Counted from the first letter of the stretch, positions 53,405 through 63,848 are shown. The stretch: DNA of 64,000 bases from Flavobacterium lutivivi (GCF_014642275.1 NZ_BMIM01000004.1:186001-250000); one strand, 5' to 3'. The notes: generated by a model not told the origin, from the letters alone. A program made the numbers and translations.

Positions 53405-55855
53405 TTATAAAGTTTTTGCATTTTTAACTTTTTGGTTAGTAACTGCAAAATCAATTACTTCGCTCATTTCTTTTACATAATGAAAAGTTAAGCCATCGAT
53501 ATATTCTTTTTTTATTTCATCAATATCTCTTTTATTTTCATGGCAAAGAATTATTTCTTTGATGTTAGCTCTTTTAGCCGCTAAAATTTTTTCTTTGATT
53601 CCGCCAACTGGTAAAACTTTTCCTCTTAGAGTTATTTCGCCTGTCATGGCTATACTTTTCTTTACTTTTCTTTGAGTTAGCAATGATACCAAAGATGTTA
53701 ACATTGCAACACCGGCACTTGGACCATCTTTTGGTGTTGCTCCTTCTGGAACGTGAAGATGGATATTGTACTTAGCAATAGTTTCAGCATTTAGACCAAA
53801 TTGATCCGCATTTGCTTTGATATATTCCAAAGCTATCGTAGCAGATTCTTTCATAACAGTTCCAAGGTTTCCTGTCATTGCCAGATTTCCTTTTCCTGGA
53901 GAAAGTAAAGATTCAATAAACAAAATATCTCCACCTACAGAAGTCCAAGCTAATCCAGTTACAACACCTGCAACATCATTTCCTTCTGATTTATCTCTTT
54001 CAAGCCTTGGAGCACCAAGAACATTTATAATATCTTCATCGGTAACTTTTTTGTTATACTCTTCTTCCATTGCTACAGATTTTGCAGCAGAGCGAATAAC
54101 TTGAGCTATTTTTTGTTCTAAATTTCTAACCCCAGACTCTCGAGTATAACCTTCTACAATTTTTTCAATTTGTTTTTTCCCAATGGATAAATCTTTTGAA
54201 GTTAATCCATGTTCTTTAAGCTGCTTAGGTAATAAATGATTTCTAGCAATTTCCACTTTTTCTTCAATAGTATAGCCAGACATTTTTATCACTTCCATTC
54301 TATCTTTCAAAGCGGGTTGAATGGTTGACATATTATTTGAAGTAGCAATAAACATAACTTTCGACAAGTCATATCCCATTTCCAAAAAGTTATCATAAAA
54401 CTCTTTGTTTTGCTCAGGATCTAAAACTTCTAGAAGAGCCGAAGATGGATCGCCATGATTACTGCTCGACAGTTTATCGATTTCATCCAAAATAAATACA
54501 GGATTTGATGTTCCCGCTTTTTTAATACTTTGAATTATTCTTCCTGGCATTGCGCCAATATAGGTTTTTCTGTGACCTCTAATTTCAGCTTCATCTCGCA
54601 GACCACCAAGCGAAATTCGAACATATTCTCTTCCTAAAGCTTCTGCTATAGATTTTCCAATTGAAGTTTTACCAACACCTGGAGGACCAGTTAAGCAAAT
54701 AATTGGAGATTTCATGTCATTTCGAAGTTTCAAAACTGCTAAATGTTCAATTATTCTTTTCTTAACATCTTCTAATCCAAAATGGTCTCTATCTAATATT
54801 TTTTGAGCTCTTTTTAAATCAAAATTATCTGTAGAAAATTCGTTCCAAGGCAATTCAAGGAAAAGTTCTAGATAATTTCTAAGAATACCAAAATCTGGCG
54901 ATTGTGGATTTGTTCTTTGAAGTTTAGAAAGTTCCTTCTCAAAATGTTTGCTCGTTTTTGCATCCCATTTTTTCAAATTCCCTTTTTGACGCATTTCTTC
55001 AATTTCCTGTTCATAAGAAACTCCGCCCAATTCTTCTTGGATGGTTTTCATTTGTTGATGAAGAAAGAACTCTCTTTGTTGTTGGTCTAAATCGAAACGT
55101 ACTTTGGATTGAATATCATTTTTCAATTCAAGCTTTTGCATTTCGATATTCATGAATTTCAATGTTTCTAATGCTCTTTCTTTTAAAACATTAGTCATCA
55201 ATAAATCTTGTTTTTCCTTAACGGAAAGATTCATATTAGACGAAACAAAATTTATTAAAAACGATTGACTTTCGATATTTTTTATTGCAAAAGTTGCTTC
55301 AGTTGGAATATTTGGACTTTCTTTAATGATTTGAATGGCCAACTCACGAATTGAATCAACAATTGCTGAAAACTCAGTATCATGAACTCCAGGACGAATC
55401 TCATCTACTTCTTTAACCATTGCTTTTAGATACGGTTTCTCCGAAGTAACAGCATCAATGGCAAAACGTTTCTTTCCTTGAAGTATAACAGTGATATTAC
55501 CATCTGGCATTTTCAAAACTCTAAGGATTTTTGCTACCGTTCCTACTGGATAAATATCATTTTTTGTAGGATCTTCATCTGCTTCATTTTTTTGAGCAAC
55601 AACTCCTATAATCTTATTACCAGCATTGGCCTCATTTATCAGCTTAATAGATTTATCTCTTCCAGCAGAAATAGGGATAACCACTCCAGGAAAAAGCACA
55701 GTATTTCGTAACGGAAGTATCGGTAATGAATTGGGTAATTCCTCGTTTATCATTTCCTCTTCGTCCTCTGGGGTTAAAAGAGGAATTAAGTCAGACTCGT
55801 GGTCCAGCTCTTGTAATGACAAACTGTCAAAAGACAAAATATTATTTATTGGCAT
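53405..55855 (-). CDS. lon: ATP-dependent protease La
   Basis: 816 residues. The N-terminal LON substrate-binding domain (~40-235, LPILPLRNTVLFPGVVIPI), a coiled-coil stretch, the AAA+ module (Walker A GPPGVGKTS near ~390, FILDEIDKL) and the C-terminal Ser/Lys protease domain (DGPSAGVAM with the catalytic Ser near ~711, GKVLPVGGIKEK with the Lys) are all present. It degrades damaged and regulatory proteins in the cytoplasm. No heat-shock operator was recognised upstream. Own promoter region and terminator. Confidence 0.97.
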   Translation of the reverse strand: MPINNILSFDSLSLQELDHESDLIPLLTPEDEEEMINEELPNSLPILPLRNTVLFPGVVIPISAGRDKSIKLINEANAGNKIIGVVAQKNEADEDPTKNDIYPVGTVAKILRVLKMPDGNITVILQGKKRFAIDAVTSEKPYLKAMVKEVDEIRPGVHDTEFSAIVDSIRELAIQIIKESPNIPTEATFAIKNIESQSFLINFVSSNMNLSVKEKQDLLMTNVLKERALETLKFMNIEMQKLELKNDIQSKVRFDLDQQQREFFLHQQMKTIQEELGGVSYEQEIEEMRQKGNLKKWDAKTSKHFEKELSKLQRTNPQSPDFGILRNYLELFLELPWNEFSTDNFDLKRAQKILDRDHFGLEDVKKRIIEHLAVLKLRNDMKSPIICLTGPPGVGKTSIGKSIAEALGREYVRISLGGLRDEAEIRGHRKTYIGAMPGRIIQSIKKAGTSNPVFILDEIDKLSSSNHGDPSSALLEVLDPEQNKEFYDNFLEMGYDLSKVMFIATSNNMSTIQPALKDRMEVIKMSGYTIEEKVEIARNHLLPKQLKEHGLTSKDLSIGKKQIEKIVEGYTRESGVRNLEQKIAQVIRSAAKSVAMEEEYNKKVTDEDIINVLGAPRLERDKSEGNDVAGVVTGLAWTSVGGDILFIESLLSPGKGNLAMTGNLGTVMKESATIALEYIKANADQFGLNAETIAKYNIHLHVPEGATPKDGPSAGVAMLTSLVSLLTQRKVKKSIAMTGEITLRGKVLPVGGIKEKILAAKRANIKEIILCHENKRDIDEIKKEYIDGLTFHYVKEMSEVIDFAVTNQKVKNAKTL

Positions 55856-56031
55856 GTGTGGTTTTTTTATGTATCAAATTGTGATTAAACTCACATTCGA
55901 TAAACAAATGTAGAGTATCTTTTTTAACAAATAAATTAAAATCGTTGTATGACACCTGATTTTGAATAAAATCGATATACAATATATTTTAATCGACTAT
56001 TTTACTACTAGACAATCACTGTGCCATAAAA

Positions 56032-56056
56032 AAAATCCGCCAAATTGGCGGATTTT
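56032..56056. terminator. Terminator of the DUF6252 lipoprotein gene
   Basis: AAAATCCGCC / GGCGGATTTT, 10-bp perfect stem, AAATT loop, A-run on the left reads as T-run on the minus strand. Confidence 0.9.
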
Positions 56057-56085
56057 AACTTGTTAAATATTGATTATGACATCAA

Positions 56086-56976
56086 TTAATATGCAACATC
56101 AAAAGTTCCTTGAGTTACATTATATGTTGTACTTCCACCAGTTGCAAAACTGAAAGTTCCTTTAATTCTATCAGCTGTTTTTGATGTAATAGTAACGCTT
56201 CCAGAAGTAGCTAGATTATCTTGATTATCAAAGTCATAGATAGCTTGAACTAAATCTGTACCAACATTTCCTGTAATATTATATGTTCCTGTTGAAAGAT
56301 TACTTCTAACTGAAACTGTAATAGCATTCAAATTAGCGTCTTGAGCAGCTATACTTATAAAATCTTGGCTTTCGATTTGAATTTCTGCAGTCAAAATATC
56401 CACATCAACGAATTCTGTCCCATCAACTTTTGCATAAAAGCTATCGCCAGTTTCTGATTGGTCAACATAAGGAATGTTGTTAAAAACTCCATTTGTAAAC
56501 TGAACAGGTAATATAGATGTTTGATCCATATCTGACCAATAACCTTTGAAAGAGAATGTTCCAGAAATAGTTTTATTGGCTGTATTTATCTCTGTAATAG
56601 TTATAGAACCTGTATTTTCAGTTTCATTATCTGGATTAACGGACCAATAACCAAACTCAGAACCTGCTGGTGTAAAAGCCAGTAGATTTTCATTAGCTGG
56701 ATATGTTCCAACATTGCTTGCGTTAATTAAAAATCCAAAACTCTCTCCATTAGATTTTGCTCCTACAATTTGAATTAAATTTCCAGAAACTACTGCTGTA
56801 GATTGTGTTGCAGTCCATGTTGAACCGCTAAAATCAGCTTTAAAAACAGCTGTTGGATTATTATTGTTAAAATCATCCAAATTTAGTGCTGGATCTAATG
56901 GTTCGTTATCACAAGAAGCAAAAAAAATCGTTGCAAAAACTAATAACAAACTTCTTATGTTTTTGATATTCTTCAT
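56086..56976 (-). CDS. DUF6252-type lipoprotein with internal duplication
   Basis: 296 residues. The signal peptide ends in a lipobox (FFASC, Cys22), so it is a lipoprotein, followed by an acidic DNEPLDPALN start. Two homologous repeats follow (~44-165 and ~178-296), each opening with F-x-A-x-x-x-G-x-x-(W/F) and closing with GTFSF-x-G. The fold is all-beta and matches DUF6252 from memory; function unknown. Located leftward, with MFS gene start just behind; the gap of 40 bp suggests a possible common transcript with the upstream UMF1-type gene. Confidence 0.75.
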   Translation of the reverse strand: MKNIKNIRSLLLVFATIFFASCDNEPLDPALNLDDFNNNNPTAVFKADFSGSTWTATQSTAVVSGNLIQIVGAKSNGESFGFLINASNVGTYPANENLLAFTPAGSEFGYWSVNPDNETENTGSITITEINTANKTISGTFSFKGYWSDMDQTSILPVQFTNGVFNNIPYVDQSETGDSFYAKVDGTEFVDVDILTAEIQIESQDFISIAAQDANLNAITVSVRSNLSTGTYNITGNVGTDLVQAIYDFDNQDNLATSGSVTITSKTADRIKGTFSFATGGSTTYNVTQGTFDVAY

Positions 56977-57016
56977 AACTTTAAAATAATTTTGTTCAAA
57001 TATAATTTTTTTTAAA

Positions 57017-58339
57017 TTAATTCAATGCTTTTTTTGGTACTCTAAGTAAAAGTATAAATCCAATTATGAAAAAAGCGCCTAAAAAAACAATAGCGTTTCG
57101 CATACTTCCTGTTACTTGATCGATGATGCCATAGATTGACATACCTATTACAATCCCTATTTTTTCGGTGACATCATAAAAACTAAAAAATGAAGTTGTA
57201 TCTTCTGTTTCAGGCAGAAGTTTTGAATAGGTAGAACGTGCAAGCGATTGTATTCCACCCATAACAAGCCCAACAAAACCTGCTGAAATGTAAAAACCAA
57301 TTGGAGTATGAACAAAATATTCAACCGCACAAAGTATTGCCCAAACTGCGTTAAGAAAAAGTAGTGTTTTTATATTTCCAAACTTCCCAGAAGCTCTAGA
57401 AGTCAAAAAAGCACCTATAACAGCTACAAGTTGAATTACTAAAATACAAATTATTAAACCTGTAGTTTTTTGACTTGGTGTTTCCCATTCTATTTCAGTT
57501 GCGCCAAAATAAGTTGCTACTAGCATAACAGTCTGAACAGCCATTATAAAGACAAAATAACTGTATAAATAACGTTTCAACGCAAGGTTTTGTTGTAACT
57601 GCTGCCAAACTTTTTTTAACTCATGAAATCCATCAAGAATAACAGCTTTTGTAATTGGTTGTTTGTTATGATTTCCTTTTGGTAAATAATAGTACGTTAT
57701 ATGACTAAAAGCAATCCACCATAAACCTACTGTGATAAAAGATATTCGCATGGCTTTCATGCTAGCTTCTGCATCTGAACCAGTTATACCAAATTTATGT
57801 GGAAACATAACCATAGCTAGATTAAAAATTAATAGAATTGTGCTACCTATATATCCCATAGAAAATCCACGAGCACTCACTCTATCTTGTTGTTCTGGAA
57901 AAGCAATATCTGGAAGATATGAATTGTAAAAAACTAAACTTGACCAAAAACCTATTAATCCAAAAAAATAGAACGTATAACTAAGAAACAATTGATTTAA
58001 ATCGAACCAATATAGGCAAATACACGAGATTGCACCTAGGTAACAGAAAAAGCGTAAAAAGTTCTTTTTATTTCCAATATAATCTGCAACACCCGATAAT
58101 ATAGGTGAAAAAATGGCCACGCATAAAAAGGCAAATGCAGTTACAAAACTAATCATAGCGGTATCTTTGCATTGTAGTCCAAAGACTGTAACATAATTTT
58201 TTCCATTTTCTTTAAAAATCATTTCATAGAAAATAGGAAAAACAGCAGAGGCAATAACAAGACTGTAAACAGAATTTGCCCAATCATAAAACGCCCAAGC
58301 GTTGAGCAGTTTTGGATGTCCTTTTGGTAAGTTTGGCAT
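57017..58339 (-). CDS. MFS transporter, UMF1 family
   Basis: 440 residues with about twelve membrane segments. It opens with LLNAWAFYDWANSVYSLVIAS, the UMF1 signature FYDWANSxY, and contains the extended loop with YLPKGNHNK usual for the family. In yeast the namesake (Atg22) exports amino acids from the vacuole; bacterial substrates are unknown. The start is followed upstream by a terminator for the M48 gene. It may share a transcript with the DUF6252 lipoprotein gene 40 bp downstream. Confidence 0.93.
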   Translation of the reverse strand: MPNLPKGHPKLLNAWAFYDWANSVYSLVIASAVFPIFYEMIFKENGKNYVTVFGLQCKDTAMISFVTAFAFLCVAIFSPILSGVADYIGNKKNFLRFFCYLGAISCICLYWFDLNQLFLSYTFYFFGLIGFWSSLVFYNSYLPDIAFPEQQDRVSARGFSMGYIGSTILLIFNLAMVMFPHKFGITGSDAEASMKAMRISFITVGLWWIAFSHITYYYLPKGNHNKQPITKAVILDGFHELKKVWQQLQQNLALKRYLYSYFVFIMAVQTVMLVATYFGATEIEWETPSQKTTGLIICILVIQLVAVIGAFLTSRASGKFGNIKTLLFLNAVWAILCAVEYFVHTPIGFYISAGFVGLVMGGIQSLARSTYSKLLPETEDTTSFFSFYDVTEKIGIVIGMSIYGIIDQVTGSMRNAIVFLGAFFIIGFILLLRVPKKALN

Positions 58340-58360
58340 AAATATTTTATAAAATAAAAA

Positions 58361-58380
58361 AATCCCGATTAATCGGGATT
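58361..58380 (-). terminator. Terminator of the M48 gene
   Basis: AATCCCGA TTAA TCGGGATT, a perfect 20-nt palindrome; T-run on the minus strand. Confidence 0.9.
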
Positions 58381-58403
58381 CAAATATACTTTTTTTAGAA
58401 TAC

Positions 58404-59222
58404 TTATTTAAAAATCACTCCAAATTTTAAGGCTTCTGCTTTTGCTACAGGAACTAATTTTTTCAAATTTGCTATTCTTGTTTCGTCAGATGGATGTGTG
58501 CTCATAAATTCTGGTGGTTTGTTTCCTCCTGAATTTGCAGACATTCTTTGCCAAAACACTATTGCTTCTTCTGGATTATAACCTGCGATAGCCATAAGGG
58601 TTAACCCAATTTTATCAGCTTCAGATTCATGAGCTCTACTAAATGGAAGCATTCCTCCAAGAGTTGTTGCTGCACCATATGCCGTCATTGCCATTTGTTG
58701 AGTTTCTTCACTTTTATTTCCAACAGCTACAGCTGTACCAACAGCACCAAGCTGTTGAAGCAAACCAGCACTCATTCTTTGTTGTCCATGATTTGCTAAT
58801 GCATGCGAAACTTCGTGACCAAGGACAGTAGCTAATCCTGCATCGTCTTTTGTTATGGGTAGAATTCCTGTATAAACTACTATTTTTCCTCCAGGCATAC
58901 ACCAAGCATTAACGTCTTTACTATCAACTAATTTGTATTCCCATTGATAGTCTTTTAGATAACCTTGATATCCGTTTGCATTGAGCCATTTTTCGGCTGC
59001 ATTTTTAATTTTTACCCCAATAAGTTCCACTTTTTTAGCATCGCTAGTTCCAGAGATTACTTTATTTTCCTTTAAAAACTGACCATATTGCTGAAATGCC
59101 GATGGAAGAATTTCACTATTAGGAACTAATGCTAATGTATTTTTGCCTGTGAAAGGATTTTTTGCACAAGAAAAAATCAACCCAGCTAAAAAAGCGCTAA
59201 AAAAAATTGTTCTGTTTTTCAT
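58404..59222 (-). CDS. M48-family lipoprotein metalloprotease (LoiP/BepA-like)
   Basis: 272 residues from the ATG at 59222; the ATG three codons earlier would put three residues in front of the signal. The lipobox IFSC (Cys about 19) makes it a lipoprotein. The peptidase M48 domain carries WCMPGGKIVVYTGIL and the zinc site HEVSHALANHGQQRM, and later ESEADKIGLTLMAIAGY with the third ligand. These enzymes act in the periplasm on misfolded outer-membrane proteins. Transcribed alone. Confidence 0.94.
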   Translation of the reverse strand: MKNRTIFFSAFLAGLIFSCAKNPFTGKNTLALVPNSEILPSAFQQYGQFLKENKVISGTSDAKKVELIGVKIKNAAEKWLNANGYQGYLKDYQWEYKLVDSKDVNAWCMPGGKIVVYTGILPITKDDAGLATVLGHEVSHALANHGQQRMSAGLLQQLGAVGTAVAVGNKSEETQQMAMTAYGAATTLGGMLPFSRAHESEADKIGLTLMAIAGYNPEEAIVFWQRMSANSGGNKPPEFMSTHPSDETRIANLKKLVPVAKAEALKFGVIFK

Positions 59223-59257
59223 GGTAAACAAATTAGTAATACAAATTTAGCAATATA

Positions 59258-61657
59258 CTAGCTACCTTTTATACATAATTCCGTAAATTCTTTATATACT
59301 TCAAATGTGTTTTCAGATGAAATCGTTTCTTTATCGAAAACTATTTTTTCACCATCAACCTCTATTTTCTTTATTTTGAAAGGAAACCCTTTAAGATTTA
59401 TTTTGAATGTATTGTATTTTGTTTCAAAAGTTCCTTCCTTGTGCAGGAATATAGAAACTTCTTTCTCTTTACCTACAAAACTGAAAGTTTTGAAAGAGTA
59501 TCTGCCTTTGTTATAATCATAACCATCCATTGCATCTTCATATACAAAAGATTTCTCTTTACCTAATTTATAATATACGTCCAATTCTAATTGTTCTATT
59601 TCTTTTTCGCCAACATATTGTTGAACTGGATATTTTGGAATTATTGAACCTTCAAGAACAAAAATTGGTATTTCATCAAAAGCAGTATTTATCCAAAGTT
59701 CTTTTTTCCCATCAACAACTTCATTTGTCCAAAAATTGTACCATTTCCCTTTGGGAAGATACATTCTTCTTCCTTGAGCATTTGGTTCTAAAATAGGGCA
59801 AACTAATATTTGATTTCCAAAGATAAATTCGTCTGTTCTATAATGTGTTTGCGTATCATTTTGGTCAAAATATACTAATGGTTTCAACATTGGAACTCCA
59901 TCATTGACATATTGCCAAAACATTGTATATAAATAAGGTAACAATTGATAACGTAATTCAACGAATTTTCTAGTAATATCAATTACTTCGTCGCCAAAAC
60001 TCCAAGGTTCTTGTTCTCCATGATGCCCAGATGAGTGTGTTCTACAAAATGGATGAAAAACTCCTAATTGAATCCAACGTGCATATAATTCAGCTGTAGG
60101 TTGTTCTGCAAATCCACCAATATCTGAACCTGTGAATCCCATTCCTGAAATTGACATTCGTTGCATTTGAATATTGGCAATCCATAAATGTTCCCAAGTA
60201 GCTACATTGTCACCTGTCCAAGAAGAAGTATATCGTTGTGCTCCAGAATAAGCCGAACGAGTAATTACAAATGGACGTTTAGGATAAGCAAATCGTTTTA
60301 CGCCTTCATAAGTAGCACGTGCCATTTGAGTTCCATAAACATTGTGTGCTTTTCTGTGACTGCAATTATTTCCATCATAATTATGACGAACATCAAGTGG
60401 AAAAGTTTTTGTTGGAACTTCCATTACTGCTGGTTCGTTCATATCATTCCAAACACCTTTTACACCTATTTCTGCAACTAATTCTTTAAACAATCCTGCC
60501 CACCATTCGCGAACTTCTGGATTAGTAAAATCAGGAAAATTACATTCTCCTGGCCAAACTTTTCCTTTCATGTAAGGTCCGTCAGCTCTTTTGCAGAAAT
60601 AATCTTTTTCTAAAGCTTCTTTATAAACTGAATAATCTTTATCTATTTTAATTCCTGGATCAATGATTACAACCGTTTTGAATCCGTCTTTGGCTAAATC
60701 GGCAACCATTTGTTTTGGATTTGGAAAATAGTCTTTATTCCAAGTAAAACATCGGAAGCCATCCATGTAATCAATATCTAAATAAATAGCATCGCAAGGA
60801 ATTTTTAGTTCTCTAAATTTACCTGTGATTTCTTTTACTTTTGACTCGGGATAATAACTCCATTTGCATTGTTGATAACCCAATGTCCAAAGTGGTGGCA
60901 ATTCTGGTTTTCCTGTAAGATGCGTATAAGTAGTTACTACATCGCTCATCATTGGACCATAGATGAAATAATAATTCATTTCACCACCATCTGCCCAAAA
61001 ACTAGTTACACCTTTGCGTTCGTGACTAAAATCGAAGAATGAACGAAAGGTATTATCAAAGAAAATTCCGTAAGCTTTATTGTGATGAAGACCTATGTAG
61101 AAAGGAACTACCTTGTATAGTGGTTCTTGGTCTTTTGCAAAAGCATATTGGTCTGTAGCCCAATTTTCTACACGCTTCCCTTTTAAGTTAAAATTAGTTG
61201 GCTTGTCGCCTAATCCATAAAAACTTTCTCCATCGTGTGATGCTTTACTCATTTTTACAATGTTTCCACCATATTCATAACATTCTTCCCAATGAAAACC
61301 AATTTCATCTTCAAGAATTGCAGTTCCATCTAATTCGTAGATTCCAACACGGCAATCGTGTTTTTGAACTACTACATAAACTTTTGATGTTTTTATTCTA
61401 TAATGGTCAGTTTCTTCAGTAACTTCCAAAACATTATAACCATGAGACTGCGTTTTATCAATAGCATATGAAAAATCATTACTGAAATATCCTTTTGCAG
61501 TAAAACGAAAACGTATCAAACTATCGCGAAGAACTGTTACTCGAAGAATAACATTATTATCAGTATGGAAATCAATTGAATCTACTTCGTGTTTGTAGGA
61601 TATAATTTTTGACGGAAATAAATCGCCTTTGTACTCAAGTTCGGTATTAATTATCAT
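59258..61657 (-). CDS. Glycoside hydrolase family 31 (alpha-glucosidase type)
   Basis: 799 residues, no signal peptide. An N-terminal galactose-mutarotase-like domain (~1-225) precedes the TIM barrel (~245-580) with DIDYMDGFRCFTW, the nucleophile in GVWNDMNEPAV and the acid/base Asp in TGDNVATWEHLW. A beta domain follows (~590-799). It should cleave terminal alpha-1,4- or alpha-1,6-glucose from oligosaccharides in the cytoplasm. It lies 129 bp behind glgB on the same strand, past a terminator; a link to glycogen or starch breakdown is likely. Confidence 0.95.
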   Translation of the reverse strand: MIINTELEYKGDLFPSKIISYKHEVDSIDFHTDNNVILRVTVLRDSLIRFRFTAKGYFSNDFSYAIDKTQSHGYNVLEVTEETDHYRIKTSKVYVVVQKHDCRVGIYELDGTAILEDEIGFHWEECYEYGGNIVKMSKASHDGESFYGLGDKPTNFNLKGKRVENWATDQYAFAKDQEPLYKVVPFYIGLHHNKAYGIFFDNTFRSFFDFSHERKGVTSFWADGGEMNYYFIYGPMMSDVVTTYTHLTGKPELPPLWTLGYQQCKWSYYPESKVKEITGKFRELKIPCDAIYLDIDYMDGFRCFTWNKDYFPNPKQMVADLAKDGFKTVVIIDPGIKIDKDYSVYKEALEKDYFCKRADGPYMKGKVWPGECNFPDFTNPEVREWWAGLFKELVAEIGVKGVWNDMNEPAVMEVPTKTFPLDVRHNYDGNNCSHRKAHNVYGTQMARATYEGVKRFAYPKRPFVITRSAYSGAQRYTSSWTGDNVATWEHLWIANIQMQRMSISGMGFTGSDIGGFAEQPTAELYARWIQLGVFHPFCRTHSSGHHGEQEPWSFGDEVIDITRKFVELRYQLLPYLYTMFWQYVNDGVPMLKPLVYFDQNDTQTHYRTDEFIFGNQILVCPILEPNAQGRRMYLPKGKWYNFWTNEVVDGKKELWINTAFDEIPIFVLEGSIIPKYPVQQYVGEKEIEQLELDVYYKLGKEKSFVYEDAMDGYDYNKGRYSFKTFSFVGKEKEVSIFLHKEGTFETKYNTFKINLKGFPFKIKKIEVDGEKIVFDKETISSENTFEVYKEFTELCIKGS

Positions 61658-61761
61658 AGGTTATTTTTAGACAAAGTGCCAAATTTACAAAGTTGAAAAA
61701 GAAAATGTTCGTTAGTTATTAACTAGTTTTCAACTCCAACGTTTTCGTTTAGTGATAAATT

Positions 61762-61788
61762 AAAAAAAGTTGGATAATTCCAACTTTT
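61762..61788 (-). terminator. Terminator of glgB overlapping its stop codon
   Basis: AAAAGTTGGA (61765-61774) / TCCAACTTTT (61779-61788), loop TAAT. The stop codon (61789-61787) is at the base of the stem. T-run on the minus strand. Confidence 0.85.
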
Positions 61789-63691
61789 ATTTCTTAAAAA
61801 TACATATTGATAATGGTGGCAAAGTAACTTCTGCTGAATAATCTTTACCATTCCATGGTGTGTTTTCAATCTTAATTGATTTTGGATTTGAAACTCCACT
61901 TCCACCATACTGATTATCATCGGAATTGAAAATTTGTATCAGCTTTCCTTTTTCTGGCAAACCAATTCGGTAATTATTATGAACATTTGGTGTCATGTTG
62001 CATACAATTACTAAATCATCTTTGGTATTATTTCCTTTTCTAATATATGATAAAACAGCATTTTCGTTATCTCCATAATTTATCCATTCAAAGCCTTCGG
62101 CAGAGAACTGTTTTTCATACATTGCCGGATAGGTTTTGTAGAGTTTATTCAAATCGGTAATGCATTGTTTTATTCCTTTGTGATAATCATATTGAAGCAA
62201 ATGCCATTCGAGACTTTGTTCAAAATTCCATTCGCCACTTTGCCCGAATTCGCTTCCCATAAACAAAAGTTTTGAACCTGGATGAGTAAACATATAACCA
62301 TAAAGCAAACGTAAATTGGCAAATCGTTGCCATTCATCACCTGTCATTCTGCCTAGAATGGAATGCTTTCCATATACAACTTCGTCATGAGAAAGTGGTA
62401 ACATAAAATTTTCTGTAAAAGCATAGGTCATCGAAAATGTGATATCATTTTGATGATATTTTCTATATATACTATCTTTTTTGAAGTATTGTAATGTGTC
62501 GTGCATCCAACCCATCATCCATTTCATCCCAAAACCTAATCCGCCAAGATAAATTGGTCTTGAAACCATTGGGAAACTTGTACTTTCTTCGGCTATAGTT
62601 TGCACATCTGGAAAAGCAGAATAAACAGCTTCATTAAAATCTTTTAGGAAACTAATTGCATCAAGATTTTCTCTTCCACCATAGATATTTGGTTCCCATT
62701 CGCCATCTTTTCTTGAATAATCTAGATAGAGCATTGAAGCAACTGCATCAACTCGTAGTCCATCGGCGTGATAATTTTGTAACCAAAAAATAGCATTACT
62801 AATAAGGAATGAACGTACTTCGTTTCTACCATAATTAAATATCAAACTTTTCCAATCGGGATGATAACCTTTTCTTGTATCTGGATGTTCATATAAGTGT
62901 GAACCATCAAAAAAACCAAGTCCATGAGCATCGCTAGGAAAATGAGATGGAACCCAATCGAGTATTACACCTATTCCTTCTTGGTGAAGTTTATCTACCA
63001 AGACCATAAAATCTTGTGGTTTTCCAAATCGAGAAGTTGGTGCAAAATACCCAATCAATTGATAGCCCCAAGATGGATCAAATGGATATTCCATTATTGG
63101 CATAAACTCTACATGAGTAAAACCAGTTTCTTTCACGTAATTTACCAGCTCATCGGCAAGTTCAAGATAGGTTAATGAGCGATTTTCTTCAAGGTTTCTT
63201 TTCCATGAACCTAGATGAACTTCGTAAACAGAAAATGGTTTATTTAGACTGTTGTTTTCTTTTCTAGTCTGCATCCACTTACTGTCTTTCCATTTATAGT
63301 CTAAATCCCAAACGACAGAAGCTGTTTGTGGTGGTTTTTCGCAATAGAGTGCAAATGGATCAGCTTTTTCGGTAGAAATATCGCTGTGATGTGATTGAAT
63401 TTTAAATTTATATTTGGTCCCTTTATCTACTCCTGGAATAAATCCTTCCCAGATTCCTGAACTGTCCCAACGAACATTGAGATGATGTTGTCCTTCTACC
63501 CAATAATTGAAATCTCCAATAACAGAAACGGCTTTTGCAGATGGTGCCCAAACGGCAAAGTAAACTCCTTTTTGCCCGTTGACTTCTATGAGATGAGCAC
63601 CAAGTTTTTCATAAAGTCTAAAATGTTTTCCTGCTTTGAATAAATCGATGTCGAAATCGGTGAATAAAGAATGTGGTTGTACTTGGTTCAT
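61787..63691 (-). CDS. glgB: 1,4-alpha-glucan branching enzyme
   Basis: 634 residues. CBM48 (~35-115, YFAVWAPSAKAVSVIGDFNYW), a GH13 barrel (~150-520) with GWDPSWGYQ..., the nucleophile in GLRVDAVASML, the acid/base Glu in IAEESTSFP and the transition-state Asp in LSHDEVVYGK, and a C-terminal all-beta domain follow in order. The extra N-terminal N1 domain of the E. coli enzyme is missing, as usual in short GlgB. It makes alpha-1,6 branches in glycogen. Other glg genes may lie beyond the right edge or elsewhere. Confidence 0.97.
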   Translation of the reverse strand: MNQVQPHSLFTDFDIDLFKAGKHFRLYEKLGAHLIEVNGQKGVYFAVWAPSAKAVSVIGDFNYWVEGQHHLNVRWDSSGIWEGFIPGVDKGTKYKFKIQSHHSDISTEKADPFALYCEKPPQTASVVWDLDYKWKDSKWMQTRKENNSLNKPFSVYEVHLGSWKRNLEENRSLTYLELADELVNYVKETGFTHVEFMPIMEYPFDPSWGYQLIGYFAPTSRFGKPQDFMVLVDKLHQEGIGVILDWVPSHFPSDAHGLGFFDGSHLYEHPDTRKGYHPDWKSLIFNYGRNEVRSFLISNAIFWLQNYHADGLRVDAVASMLYLDYSRKDGEWEPNIYGGRENLDAISFLKDFNEAVYSAFPDVQTIAEESTSFPMVSRPIYLGGLGFGMKWMMGWMHDTLQYFKKDSIYRKYHQNDITFSMTYAFTENFMLPLSHDEVVYGKHSILGRMTGDEWQRFANLRLLYGYMFTHPGSKLLFMGSEFGQSGEWNFEQSLEWHLLQYDYHKGIKQCITDLNKLYKTYPAMYEKQFSAEGFEWINYGDNENAVLSYIRKGNNTKDDLVIVCNMTPNVHNNYRIGLPEKGKLIQIFNSDDNQYGGSGVSNPKSIKIENTPWNGKDYSAEVTLPPLSICIFKK

Positions 63692-63752
63692 TTTTAATTT
63701 GTTGTTTTTGGTTTTTGGTTTTTTGTTACCACGAATAGACTAATTATTTTTT

Positions 63753-63838
63753 GTTCCCTCGACTGCGCTCGGGAAGATCGTTTAATAAGCAAATAAATAA
63801 TTGCAAAATTTAGTCATCCCGAGCGCAGTCGAGGGAAC
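63753..63838. repeat. REP-like 22-bp perfect inverted repeat
   Basis: GTTCCCTCGACTGCGCTCGGGA (split arm 63753-63774) and its exact reverse complement at 63817-63838 are 42 bases apart. They are GC-rich compared with the neighbourhood. The wording is a well-known intergenic repeat in Bacteroidota. The right arm ends 10 bases from the stop codon of a GIY-YIG-type gene. Confidence 0.85.
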
Positions 63839-63848
63839 TCAATCTTTA

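Noticed and set aside
53817-54104. 95-codon plus-strand frame inside lon
   Set aside because: Shadow frame of a well-conserved gene; no signal peptide or motif and codon use unlike neighbours.
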